Below are positions 35,534 to 44,371 of a stretch of DNA of 64,000 nucleotides, one piece after another. The translations under genes were made by a program, and so were the position numbers. The stretch lies in NCBI GenBank assembly GCA_947499955.1, contig CANMQI010000015.1, positions 62,001-126,000 on the forward strand, in the 5' to 3' direction. Source of the stretch: an uncultured Granulosicoccus sp. Its GTDB lineage: Bacteria > Pseudomonadota > Gammaproteobacteria > Granulosicoccales > Granulosicoccaceae. The notes under the pieces were generated by a model that was given only the letters and a program-made list of their open reading frames with translations, had not been told where the DNA came from and made no database searches. Every line of letters starts with the position of its first letter. Within the stretch, counting starts at the first letter, position 1.

Positions 35534-36841
35534 CTATTCGTCAAGTCCAGCGGCATAGCGCAGGCCACCCAGCAGATGCGCACGAAATTCCGGTTCGGCA
35601 TAGCTGGACTCGGTATGGCCACCGCCGGTGTACCAGGATCGTCCGCCATCGTAGTCGTGATACCAGGCACTCGGGTGGTCGTCGCCCATCCCACCGCCAG
35701 TGTAGGAGTCTTCGTCAAGGCTGAGCAGCACAGTCACTTGCGCCCGCGGATTCGTACGGTAGTCATACCATTCGTCGGTGCGCGTCCATCGCGTACTCAA
35801 GTGGGCTGTCGATGGATGCATTCCGTCCTCGACATCCTGGGTGGCTGATTGTACTTCCGGGTGACGCTCGAACCAGGCACCCACCAGAGCGCCATACCAC
35901 GGCCACTCATACTCGGTATCACTGGCCGCATGAACGCCGGCATAGCCACCTCCCGCCTGAATATACGTTTCAAACACCATCTGTTCATCCGCATCCAGCA
36001 CATCACCGGAGGTCAGGACCCAGACCACGGCATCGAACCGGGCAAGGTTCGTTTCGGCAAACACGCCGGCGGAGTCATCCGCCCGTGTCGTTTGAATGCC
36101 GGAGGATGCTGCCAGCTCTTCAAGTGCCAGCACCGCAGCGTCTATCGAGTCGTGACGGTATCCGCGAGTTTCACTGAAGAGCAGCACCCGTGCAGATCCT
36201 GACGGGTCTGTTCCTGCAATCGATTCGTCAAGATTGCTGACGCCATCGTTGTCATCGTCCCACTGATCCGTGTCGAATTGATCAGCATTGATGGTGAAGA
36301 TCTCTGAACCATTGGTGCCAGTCTTGTATATTCTCTCAAAGCGACCCAGGACGATAGCCCCATTACCATCGTAGAACGTGACGACCAGAAGGTTTTCGGT
36401 ATTGCTGCTGAAATCAGCAGAGGCCGACCAGAATTCATCGCCTACCCAGCCAGCGGCAATATCCTCATCACCCCAGGCCACGCGAACCTGAAGCGAGTCG
36501 GACACATAGGATGGAACCGTGATAGCAAAATCAACGGCTATCATGGTCTGTGCCAAAGGGTCTGGCACGTCTGTGTTGTTGCCCTGCCCAGTGCCGGACG
36601 TGCTTCCGTTCGAGCCCTCGCCCCCGGTCTCACCGCTTGTCTCGCCAGCGCCACCTGCCGTCGTGCCATCGTCCATCTCGCCCGCAGCACCCTCGCCCGT
36701 CCCGTTGGTCTCATCCGAGTTGAGCACATCGCCTCCCGCGGAGGCTTGTGAGTCACTGGACCCCGAACAGCCAGACACCAGCAAGGCTCCGACCAGAAGC
36801 GCACTGGCCAGTCGAACAGGCGTATCGATAAATGGTCTCAT
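35534..36841 (-). CDS. ThuA-domain lipoprotein
   Basis: 435 residues. Lipoprotein signal with lipobox LVSGC (Cys25), then a Gly/Ser/Thr/Glu-rich linker to ~95 and a beta-rich domain of unknown type (~97-195). A calcium-loop-like DDDNDGVSNLDES follows at ~200, and a ThuA-like domain fills ~215-433: RVLLFSETRGYRHDSI, FDAVVWVLTSGDVL, YAGVHAASDTEYEWPWYGAL, and a closing SWYTGGGHTESSY. ThuA domains have a class I glutamine amidotransferase-like fold and occur in sugar-related proteins; here it is exported and lipid-anchored. Substrate unknown. Last of three exported proteins in the same orientation. Confidence 0.82.
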   Translation of the reverse strand: MRPFIDTPVRLASALLVGALLVSGCSGSSDSQASAGGDVLNSDETNGTGEGAAGEMDDGTTAGGAGETSGETGGEGSNGSTSGTGQGNNTDVPDPLAQTMIAVDFAITVPSYVSDSLQVRVAWGDEDIAAGWVGDEFWSASADFSSNTENLLVVTFYDGNGAIVLGRFERIYKTGTNGSEIFTINADQFDTDQWDDDNDGVSNLDESIAGTDPSGSARVLLFSETRGYRHDSIDAAVLALEELAASSGIQTTRADDSAGVFAETNLARFDAVVWVLTSGDVLDADEQMVFETYIQAGGGYAGVHAASDTEYEWPWYGALVGAWFERHPEVQSATQDVEDGMHPSTAHLSTRWTRTDEWYDYRTNPRAQVTVLLSLDEDSYTGGGMGDDHPSAWYHDYDGGRSWYTGGGHTESSYAEPEFRAHLLGGLRYAAGLDE

Positions 36842-37060
36842 GAGGTGTCCTGGGCAGATCGGGAACGTGCCGGGATAGCACTCAAGGCGGTACGCCCTGA
36901 CAGATCAGTATAAGAGGATACCGACGCGTATTTTCTGCAGCTCTAAAACAATTGTATCGGTAGAAATACCGTCACCCGCAAGACACTCAAAGCCTGGAAG
37001 GTGCCCGCGACTACCAGCCTTCAAACAATCCCATTCATGTCTCTGGTACCGACAACAGAC

Positions 37061-38806
37061 CTAATAGGCAAAGACAGGCGCCTTTTCCCGTACCGGTGTC
37101 AGGCTCTCACGCCAGTCTGACCATTGCCGCGTGAACTGCGTGGACAAACCGGGACGACTCAGGCTCAGAGTCACCGCACGACCATCCTCGCTATTGGCAT
37201 CCAGTATGAGCATGTCGCCCTTGTCGCTGAGCAACTGAAGTTTGCCGACAGAGGTGTTCTGCCTTGACTCGGCCTCGCTGGTTGGATCGAAGATATACGT
37301 GATTGCGATGTCCTCCAGGACGGAGGCATGCACCCATTCACTGTCTGTTGCCGGCGTCTTGATCGACAGACTCCCGGACAGATTGGAACGGATTTCGAAA
37401 CCAGGGCCGCGATAGCCGAACTGTGTGTTGCCATTGGCAATCTGTAGCGGTGTCGACGGATTGCTATCCGTCAGCTGCAGGTTGTCACTCATCCAGAATG
37501 TGCAGTTGTTACACGCATTCGACCCCTCGGGGTTGTATTCCACCTTGCCCGAGAAACTGATGCTTCTAGCTGCTGTCTCCTTGCTCAGCCCACTGGAATC
37601 GTAGGTGAAGTGCAGTTCGGCTGCATTGATGGACAAGGCTCCTTGCAAGGTATTGCCAGCGTCCACGCAGCCATTGAAGTCGTAGGACCAGCCATAGCCG
37701 ATGAAGCTGTACAAGTCTTCCCGGAAAGGTGTGAATGCCGCCGTGCCTCCCCCACTGCAATCCACATCGACAGGCACACCAAAATCGTATCCACCGTATT
37801 GAGTGGGTGTCAGATCGGGGCCGCGCACGTAGGTATCGTCCGAATAGTCCGGCAGCTTGTGCAGGGTAGCGACGTAGCCCTGTCCGCTGTAGTAGGCAAA
37901 CACTTCGTCGAGAATGTCGACACTGTTGTCGAGCGTGAAGCTGCCGAGCTGGGCTCCCGGACTCCAGCGTAACGCCTCGTCGAATTCGTTCCAGTTCTCG
38001 GTGGTACTGAATTGACCGTCGGCATTACTGAGGGCAATGGACAGTGTCTGATCATCGCCTGTATCGGCATTCACGACGACGCTGCTGCCATCGTCTGCTA
38101 GTATCTGCAGTTCACCACTTTGAAACAGCCAGTGACCACGGTTGTATTCGAGCTCTTCTGCCGAGAGGTTGCCGCCGCTGTCGAAGCTGAATTCCCGACT
38201 GGTCGAGACCGCAAAGACATGACCCGATGCGGCGGGCGGATCCATACTGAAACTACCCCCCATGACACCGCGATCGGTTTCGATGCGTTGATACGTCGTA
38301 GCGCCATTCACCTGTAGCGTACCTCCGGCATGACTCAGACGATACTCCAGATTGTGCGTGCTGAAGGTATCCACCGGTGTGCAACAGGCAATGAAATGAC
38401 CGCCGCTGACATCCATCATGCCCTCGCCAGCAAAGCTCACCTTGAAACCCTGAAACTGGCGATCGATACCGGCACTGCCGATGCTCTGGCTCAACCCGCC
38501 AGTCACGATATCCCCGGCGATGGCACAATTTTCGAAGGCGAGGCTTGTGGCGTCCTGCGAGGTCACACCATCATTATCACACTGGGCATCATCGCCGAGT
38601 TCATAGGGAAACCGGTTCAGGCGATTGTCGTAGGCACGTCCGGAATACACGTCGAACGCCTGCAATACCAGTGCATTCACGTTGCCCTTGTTGATCAGAT
38701 TACCGGCAGAATCACTGCCAACCGAATCGGCATCGCTGCTGCCGCTGTCACACGCAACCAGCGAAATCAGGATTAGCGGAATACTGACAAGTTGGCTCTT
38801 CATCAT
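37061..38806 (-). CDS. Lipoprotein of unknown function with two homologous halves
   Basis: 581 residues with lipobox ISLVAC (Cys19). I do not recognise the family. The protein is an internal duplication: AFDVYSGRAYDNRLNRFPYE (~50-69) corresponds to VFAYYSGQGYVATLHKLPDY (~302-321), ENCAIAGDIVTGGLS to NGCVDAGNTLQGALS, and GELQILADDGSSVVVNADTG (~231-250) to GKLQLLSDKGDMLILDANSE (~521-540). Each half ends in a W-containing segment (NWNEFDEAL, QWSDWRESL). Cysteines are few and may pair (CC at 141-142, CNNC at 432-435). It follows the repeat protein by 23 bp, so the two are probably one operon. Likely periplasmic or surface-bound. Confidence 0.7.
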   Translation of the reverse strand: MMKSQLVSIPLILISLVACDSGSSDADSVGSDSAGNLINKGNVNALVLQAFDVYSGRAYDNRLNRFPYELGDDAQCDNDGVTSQDATSLAFENCAIAGDIVTGGLSQSIGSAGIDRQFQGFKVSFAGEGMMDVSGGHFIACCTPVDTFSTHNLEYRLSHAGGTLQVNGATTYQRIETDRGVMGGSFSMDPPAASGHVFAVSTSREFSFDSGGNLSAEELEYNRGHWLFQSGELQILADDGSSVVVNADTGDDQTLSIALSNADGQFSTTENWNEFDEALRWSPGAQLGSFTLDNSVDILDEVFAYYSGQGYVATLHKLPDYSDDTYVRGPDLTPTQYGGYDFGVPVDVDCSGGGTAAFTPFREDLYSFIGYGWSYDFNGCVDAGNTLQGALSINAAELHFTYDSSGLSKETAARSISFSGKVEYNPEGSNACNNCTFWMSDNLQLTDSNPSTPLQIANGNTQFGYRGPGFEIRSNLSGSLSIKTPATDSEWVHASVLEDIAITYIFDPTSEAESRQNTSVGKLQLLSDKGDMLILDANSEDGRAVTLSLSRPGLSTQFTRQWSDWRESLTPVREKAPVFAY

Positions 38807-38829
38807 TGAACACGAACCTCGCTATCGGC

Positions 38830-40548
38830 TTATGCGCCCTCACCCACTTCCAGTTCGGCACGCCGGCCAAGACTATGGTTGATGACAATATACCGGCCCG
38901 CACCCGGGACGGCACATGAATCCTCACCGTTGCAGATCTGCTCGAAGGTTTGTGCATCCTGCACCTGGTACCAACCGCCGATCGTCCAGTTGATGACTCC
39001 CTCGGACACACTCAGCGTGTCCGCAAACCCGGCTCCGTCCAGGCTCAATTCCGCAGGGCTTCCCACAATGATACGTTGAGAGGAGGTGCCACGTTCATGA
39101 AAGCGAATGACCCAATAGATACCGTCAGGCACCGTACACGAGCGACCACCCTGGCAGACTATGTCTCCGCTGATTCTATCTTCCACCTGATACCAACCGT
39201 CATCCGGCCAGGAGATGGTGTTATCGACGACAGTCGGCCCGGAGACCTGCGGGGGCGCCCCTCTCAGCTCGACTCGCCAGGTCGTACCACCGCCGTAGTA
39301 CAGGCGGCTGACCAGGTAGGCACCGTCGGAAAAGCTGCAGGCGTCGACACCTTCACACAGCACTTCTCCACTGTCTTCACTCTTCACCTGATACCAGCCA
39401 TTGCGTGGCCAGGTAACGGTATTGTTGTACACGATGGGTCCGGAGCTGTCGCTGACTTCCAGCTCTGCACGCAGCCCGAGGGTGTGGTTGATCACGATGT
39501 ATTGCCCTGCGGCGGGGACGGTGCACGTGTCAGTGCCGCCGCAGATTTCTTCATACGTGCCTGCATCCTGCACCTGGTACCAACCGTCAAGGAACCAGCT
39601 GATCGTGCGCTCGGTGACGTCCAGGGCAATGAGGAAATTGTCTTGATCAATGACGGGGTCTACAGGGTCTCCCACGACGACATCCCAAGTCGTGCTGACG
39701 CCGTTCGACACGCCGGACACCCGATAGCTGCCATCGGGTACCGCACATTCCTCACCGCTCCGGCAGAGCGTCTCTCCAGTGAGAATCCGCTGAACTTCAT
39801 ACTCGCCATCATCGGGCAATTCGATGACCTCGCCAGTCGCAACCGGATCCGTCGGCAGTTCTACCGGACTGCCCAACACGACACGCCATGTGGTGCCGCC
39901 ACCCACAAACAGGCGACTGACCAGATAGACCCCATCATTGAAACTGCAACCGTCCACGCCTTCACACAGCAAGTTTCCCGTGTATTCATCCTTGACCTGA
40001 TACCAGCCATCGTCTGGCCACCAGATGGTATTACCGGACACTCGCGGCCCGGGATCATCGCTGACCTCCAATTTGGCCCGCAGACCCAGATCGTGATTGA
40101 TGACCGCGTAGTAGCCGGGTTCGGGAACCGTACAGGTATCCGTGCCATTGCAGATTTCCTCGTGAGTCTGCGCGTCCTGCACCTGATACCAACCGTCTTC
40201 TGTCCAGTTGATGGTACGACCGGACACCTGTAACGACAGCTCGAAGTTGGATTGGTCAATGATCAACTCGGCAGGATCCCCAACGGTGACGTCCGTAAAG
40301 GATGTACTGTCATCGGTGAAGCGGGTAACCCGATAGTGGCCCTCGGGTACGCGGCAGAGCTCATCATCGGTGCAGACCAGCTCTCCGGATAGAGTCAACC
40401 GAACCTCATACCTTGCGTCGTCGGGCCAGGAGATGGTGTTGCCCTCAACCGTGGGCTCAGCCGCAACGGCACTACCCGCAACACTTCCCAGCAGCGACAG
40501 CATGATCAGCTGTCGAGAACGGGAATGAAAGGATCGGAGAATTTTCAT
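38830..40548 (-). CDS. Secreted protein of eight CX5C repeats
   Basis: 572 residues: signal peptide 1-30 (cleavage after AVA), then eight repeats of ~60-70 residues around WPDDGWYQV. Each holds one CX5C pair: Cys 59/65, 133/139, 195/201, 262/268, 336/342, 398/404, 465/471 and 539/545, with no other cysteine. Repeats come in three types ordered A-B-C, A-B-C, A-B, and equivalent cysteines are exactly 203 residues apart. Type A ends in a VGDP/VGSP motif, B in YIVINHxLGxRAELEV, C in YLVSRLxxGGGTTWRV. The fold should be all-beta with disulfides, so exported. I do not know the family; an adhesin, carbohydrate-binding or stalk role is a guess. First gene of the exported cluster. Confidence 0.78.
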   Translation of the reverse strand: MKILRSFHSRSRQLIMLSLLGSVAGSAVAAEPTVEGNTISWPDDARYEVRLTLSGELVCTDDELCRVPEGHYRVTRFTDDSTSFTDVTVGDPAELIIDQSNFELSLQVSGRTINWTEDGWYQVQDAQTHEEICNGTDTCTVPEPGYYAVINHDLGLRAKLEVSDDPGPRVSGNTIWWPDDGWYQVKDEYTGNLLCEGVDGCSFNDGVYLVSRLFVGGGTTWRVVLGSPVELPTDPVATGEVIELPDDGEYEVQRILTGETLCRSGEECAVPDGSYRVSGVSNGVSTTWDVVVGDPVDPVIDQDNFLIALDVTERTISWFLDGWYQVQDAGTYEEICGGTDTCTVPAAGQYIVINHTLGLRAELEVSDSSGPIVYNNTVTWPRNGWYQVKSEDSGEVLCEGVDACSFSDGAYLVSRLYYGGGTTWRVELRGAPPQVSGPTVVDNTISWPDDGWYQVEDRISGDIVCQGGRSCTVPDGIYWVIRFHERGTSSQRIIVGSPAELSLDGAGFADTLSVSEGVINWTIGGWYQVQDAQTFEQICNGEDSCAVPGAGRYIVINHSLGRRAELEVGEGA

Positions 40549-40673
40549 ACACGGACGCTCGTGGACACCGATCAGAGAGTAGCAACAATCCCGATAGCTG
40601 CCTTGGTATTACTACCTCATACCCAAAGCCTGGTTCCTTGTTTCTGTACTGGTACGAGACGACGGATCATGCG

Positions 40674-41411
40674 TCAGCCTGCCCCACCACTGGCCGCATA
40701 CAACTCTTGCGTATACCCACTGGTGAACTCGCCCGTACGCAGCGCCGCGGTGTCGCAGATTTCCACAATGCGTCCCTGTTGCATCACGGCCATGCGCTCG
40801 CACATGAAACCCACTACCGGTAGATTGTGCGAGACCATCAGGTAGGTCAGGTTCTGCTCGGCCCGCAGCCGCTTCAACAGGTTCAGAATCTCTGCCTGCA
40901 CCGATACATCCAGCGCAGAGGTGGGTTCATCGAGCAGCATGATGGACGGTTCCAGCATCAGCGCGCGGGCAATGGCGACGCGTTGCCGCTGCCCACCGGA
41001 TAGCTGGTGCGGGAAACGAAAACGGTAGCGCTTGTCCAGGCCCACCGCGTTGAGCATATCCAGAATACGCGTGTTGCGATTGCCCAGGCCATGCACTTGC
41101 AGCGGTTCGGCCAGAATGGTGTCGATGGTCTTGCGCGGATGCAGTGAGCCGTAAGGGTCCTGGAAGACCATCTGACATTGCCTGGCAAATGCTTTGTCGT
41201 GTTCGCGCGAACGTGGCTTGCCTGCCACTTCGATAGAGCCGCTCCAGCCGGTCGCCAGTGCAGCGATAGCCTTGAGTACCGTGGACTTGCCCGAACCACT
41301 CTCCCCCACCAGGGCAAAGCTTTCGCCACTGGCCACGCTGAAGCTGACATCGTGCACCACCTGAGTATGGCCATAGGCGATGTTCACGCCCTCCAGCGTC
41401 AGTGCGTTCAT
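40674..41411 (-). CDS. Peptide/nickel-type ABC importer ATPase (DppF/OppF-like)
   Basis: 245 residues. Walker A GESGSGKST, Q-loop VFQDPYGSLHPR (typical of the DppF/OppF group), signature LSGGQRQRVAIAR, Walker B IMLLDEPTSALD and switch His in MVSHNLPVV. It lacks the long C-terminal iron-sulfur extension of longer Dpp/Opp ATPases. Last gene of a four-gene operon; its start overlaps the previous ATPase gene by 4 bp (ATGA). The transported substrate is probably a peptide or similar small molecule. Confidence 0.88.
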   Translation of the reverse strand: MNALTLEGVNIAYGHTQVVHDVSFSVASGESFALVGESGSGKSTVLKAIAALATGWSGSIEVAGKPRSREHDKAFARQCQMVFQDPYGSLHPRKTIDTILAEPLQVHGLGNRNTRILDMLNAVGLDKRYRFRFPHQLSGGQRQRVAIARALMLEPSIMLLDEPTSALDVSVQAEILNLLKRLRAEQNLTYLMVSHNLPVVGFMCERMAVMQQGRIVEICDTAALRTGEFTSGYTQELYAASGGAG

Positions 41412-42238
41412 GTACCACTCCAGCGGCTTCTATCGAGTACCGGCAACTCGTCACGGTCCTCAACCATCTGCGGCACGGCCGCCAGCAAACCTTGCGTATA
41501 CGGGTGCGTTGCCTGCTGCAATTGACCCGCAGCACACTCTTCAACCACCTCACCGGCGTTCATCACCAGAATGCGATCGCAATAGCGAGCCACCAGATTC
41601 AGATCATGGCTGATCAGCATCAGGCCCATGCCATTGTCCGTCACCAGTGAGTCGATCAGGTCCAGGACTGTGGCCTGTACCGAGACGTCCAGCGCAGACG
41701 TGGGCTCATCGGCAATCAACAAGTCCGGCTTGGGAATGAGCATCATGGCGATCATTACCCGCTGGCCCATGCCGCCGGATATCTGATGGGGGTAGAGGCG
41801 TGCAACCGCTTCGGGTTCATTGATACGCACCTTCTCCAGCATCTCGATGACCCGCGCCTTCACGTCGCGTCGTCGCAGGCGTTCATGACAGCGCAATGCT
41901 TCGGCAATCTGGTCTCCCACCCGCATCACCGGGTGCAGGGAAAACTTCGGATCCTGCATGACCATGGATAAACGGGCGCCGCGCAGATGCCGCATCTGAC
42001 GTTCCGACTGACTCAGCAGATCAATGCCATCGAACTCCAGGCGATCAGCGTGCATGACACCCGGTCGATTGATCAGCTTCAGGATGGCGCGTCCGGTCAG
42101 GGATTTGCCCGAGCCACTCTCTCCCACGATGCCCAGTCGCTCACGCCCCAGAGACAGGGAGATCCCCTTCACCACATCCACCGGCCCCTCGGCCGACGGA
42201 AACGAGACCCGCAGATTTTCCAGTTCCAGCATGGCCAT
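41408..42238 (-). CDS. Peptide/nickel-type ABC importer ATPase (DppD/OppD-like)
   Basis: 276 residues. Walker A GESGSGKSL (last position Leu, common in the DppD group), MVMQDPKFSLHPVMRVG, signature ISGGMGQRVMIAM, Walker B DLLIADEPTSALD, switch LISHDLNLVARYCD, then HPYTQGLLAAVP, the conserved end motif of this group. Partner of the next ATPase. The start lies 2 bp after the permease stop. Two close ATGs (42238 and 42232) are possible. Confidence 0.9.
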   Translation of the reverse strand: MAMLELENLRVSFPSAEGPVDVVKGISLSLGRERLGIVGESGSGKSLTGRAILKLINRPGVMHADRLEFDGIDLLSQSERQMRHLRGARLSMVMQDPKFSLHPVMRVGDQIAEALRCHERLRRRDVKARVIEMLEKVRINEPEAVARLYPHQISGGMGQRVMIAMMLIPKPDLLIADEPTSALDVSVQATVLDLIDSLVTDNGMGLMLISHDLNLVARYCDRILVMNAGEVVEECAAGQLQQATHPYTQGLLAAVPQMVEDRDELPVLDRSRWSGT

Positions 42239-42240
42239 GA

Positions 42241-43146
42241 TCAGCGCTGTCCCTCATTGCGTGGATCCAGCACATCTCGCAGGCCATCCCCCAGAAAACA
42301 GAAACCCAGACTGACCACGATGATGGCAATACCCGGCATGGTCGCGACCCACCACTGGTCGAGAATGAAGGTGCGTCCGCGGGAGATCATGGCGCCCCAC
42401 TCCGGCAGCGGCGGCTGTGCGCCCAGCCCCAGAAAGCCAAGCCCGGCGGCGGTAAGAATGATGCCCGCCATGTCCAGCGTCATGCGTACGATCATGGATG
42501 AGGTACACAGGGGCAATACATGTCGTACGATGATGCGCGTATTGGAAGCGCCCAGCATCTGTGTGGCGGCAATGAATTCCGACTGGCGAAAGGTCAGCGT
42601 CTCGGCACGAGCAATGCGTGCGTACACCGGCCAGGCCGTAATGGCAATGGCGATGATGGCGTTCTCGATACCCGGCCCCAGGGCCGCCACGAAGGCCAGC
42701 GCCAGAATCAGCTTGGGCATGGACAGGAACACATCGGTAATGCCCATCAGCAGCTTGTCTATCCAGCCACCGAAGTAGCCTGACACCGCACCAATCAGCA
42801 ACCCCAGCGGTGCCGAGATGATCGCGACCAGCGCCACGATCAACAGCGTGATGCGTGAACCGTGAATGACGCGCGAGAAAATATCCCGCCCCAGCTCATC
42901 GGTACCCATGAAGTGCTCACTACTTGGCGGCAGCAGACGATTGCCAAGGTCCTGCCCGATGGGCGACTGCGGCGCAATCCACGGCGCAAAGGCCGCCACC
43001 AGAATCAGGCCGATGATGATGAGAGAACCGAGCAAGGCCAAAGGGTTCTTCATCAGCATGCGCAGCAAACGCCAGCTTCGCCCCAGATTTGCCTGCCAGC
43101 GGGTCTCTGGTGACTCGTCGGTCAACCACTGTTGCAGGCGATTCAT
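42241..43146 (-). CDS. Peptide/nickel-type ABC importer permease (DppC-like)
   Basis: 301 residues with six helices. N-terminal NPLALLGSLIIIGLILVAAF, then FMGTDELGRDIFSRVIHGSR, the hallmark of DppC/OppC, and the coupling helix EFIAATQMLGASNTRIIVRH. Overlaps the DppB-like gene by 4 bp (ATGA). Forms the inner-membrane pore with that protein. Confidence 0.92.
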   Translation of the reverse strand: MNRLQQWLTDESPETRWQANLGRSWRLLRMLMKNPLALLGSLIIIGLILVAAFAPWIAPQSPIGQDLGNRLLPPSSEHFMGTDELGRDIFSRVIHGSRITLLIVALVAIISAPLGLLIGAVSGYFGGWIDKLLMGITDVFLSMPKLILALAFVAALGPGIENAIIAIAITAWPVYARIARAETLTFRQSEFIAATQMLGASNTRIIVRHVLPLCTSSMIVRMTLDMAGIILTAAGLGFLGLGAQPPLPEWGAMISRGRTFILDQWWVATMPGIAIIVVSLGFCFLGDGLRDVLDPRNEGQR

Positions 43147-44225
43147 CGTGCACTCCTCGGATCCAGCAGACCGTAGAGCACATCGGACAGCTTGTTGATG
43201 ATGATGAAGACCATGCCGATGACCAGCGTGGCGCCCAGCACCGCATTCATGTCGGCATTGAGCAGAGCCACGGTGAGGTAGTTACCGATACCCGGCCAGG
43301 AGAACACGGTTTCGATCATCACCGAGCCTTCCAGCAGGCCGGCATAGGACAAACCGATGACCGTGATCAGTTGCACGCGAATGGGCAGAAAGGCATGCAC
43401 CCACAATACCCGCCAGCCAGGCACGCCCTTCACGCGGGCCGTGGTGATGTACTCCTGACTGAGCTGATCGAGCATGAAGGAGCGCGTCATGCGAGCGATA
43501 TAGGCCAGAGCGAAAAAGCCGAGAATGAGCGCCGGCAGAACGATATGACTGACCGCGTTCCAGAACACGTCCGTGTCCCCTGCCAGCAGACTGTCCACCA
43601 GCAGCAAACCGGTCACCGGTTCTATCAGACCTTCGAAGTAGACATCCATGCGTCCGGGTCCTGCCACCCAACCCAGGTTGGCGTAGAACAAGGCCAGCCC
43701 CACCAACCCCAGCCAGAAGGCCGGTACGGCGTAACCGGACAGGGCCAGCATGCGAATGATGTGATCGACCCAACTACCCTGGTGGCTGGCCGCGAAGACT
43801 CCCATGGGCACACCAATCAGCACGCCGATGATGATACCGATGGTGGCCATCTCCAGCGTTGCCGGGAACACACGAGCCAGATCGCTGATCACTTCCCGGT
43901 TGGTTGATACCGAGCGCCCCAAGTCCCCACTGAGCACGTCTCCGACATAGGAGAAGAACTGTACCGGCAGCGGTCGGTCCAGCCCCATGGCAATACGCGC
44001 CGCTTCATATACTTCATTGCTGGCACGGTCCCCCACGATTGACAGCACCGGATCGATGGGAATGATGCGGCCGATGAAGAAGGTGACGGCCAGCAGCGCC
44101 AGGAAGGTCAGCGCAACAACGAACAGGAAGCCAAGCAGCTTTCGGCTGATGAACAGCCAGCGCGCTTCGCTCCGAGTGGTCACATTGCCGGCAGGTACCG
44201 GCGGCTTTGCAGTTGGGGATGACAT
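43143..44225 (-). CDS. Peptide/nickel-type ABC importer permease (DppB-like)
   Basis: 360 residues with six helices after a ~30-residue cytoplasmic head. LDRPLPVQFFSYVGDVLSGD and LGRSVSTNREV are DppB family motifs, and QEYITTARVKGVPGWRVLWV is the coupling helix. First gene of the importer operon. No substrate-binding protein gene lies before or after it: the next gene upstream is a LysR regulator transcribed in the same direction. The binding protein must be encoded elsewhere or be shared. Confidence 0.92.
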   Translation of the reverse strand: MSSPTAKPPVPAGNVTTRSEARWLFISRKLLGFLFVVALTFLALLAVTFFIGRIIPIDPVLSIVGDRASNEVYEAARIAMGLDRPLPVQFFSYVGDVLSGDLGRSVSTNREVISDLARVFPATLEMATIGIIIGVLIGVPMGVFAASHQGSWVDHIIRMLALSGYAVPAFWLGLVGLALFYANLGWVAGPGRMDVYFEGLIEPVTGLLLVDSLLAGDTDVFWNAVSHIVLPALILGFFALAYIARMTRSFMLDQLSQEYITTARVKGVPGWRVLWVHAFLPIRVQLITVIGLSYAGLLEGSVMIETVFSWPGIGNYLTVALLNADMNAVLGATLVIGMVFIIINKLSDVLYGLLDPRSAR

Positions 44226-44371
44226 GAACAGGGAGGATACCCGAAGTCAGTCTGGCCCATTGTGTATAGCGATCTACCCGCACCTGAGAAATGGCGATTC
44301 GAGAGCTATCCGGGTGCCAGGGCGTAACGCGCCAGACCGAGGTAGCCTGTGCTGCATTCAGGCATCTGCAC

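Noticed and set aside
38950-40233. A 427-codon rightward frame opposite the CX5C repeat protein.
   Set aside because: The leftward frame has signal peptide, repeats and conserved cysteines. The rightward frame only mirrors the repeat period.
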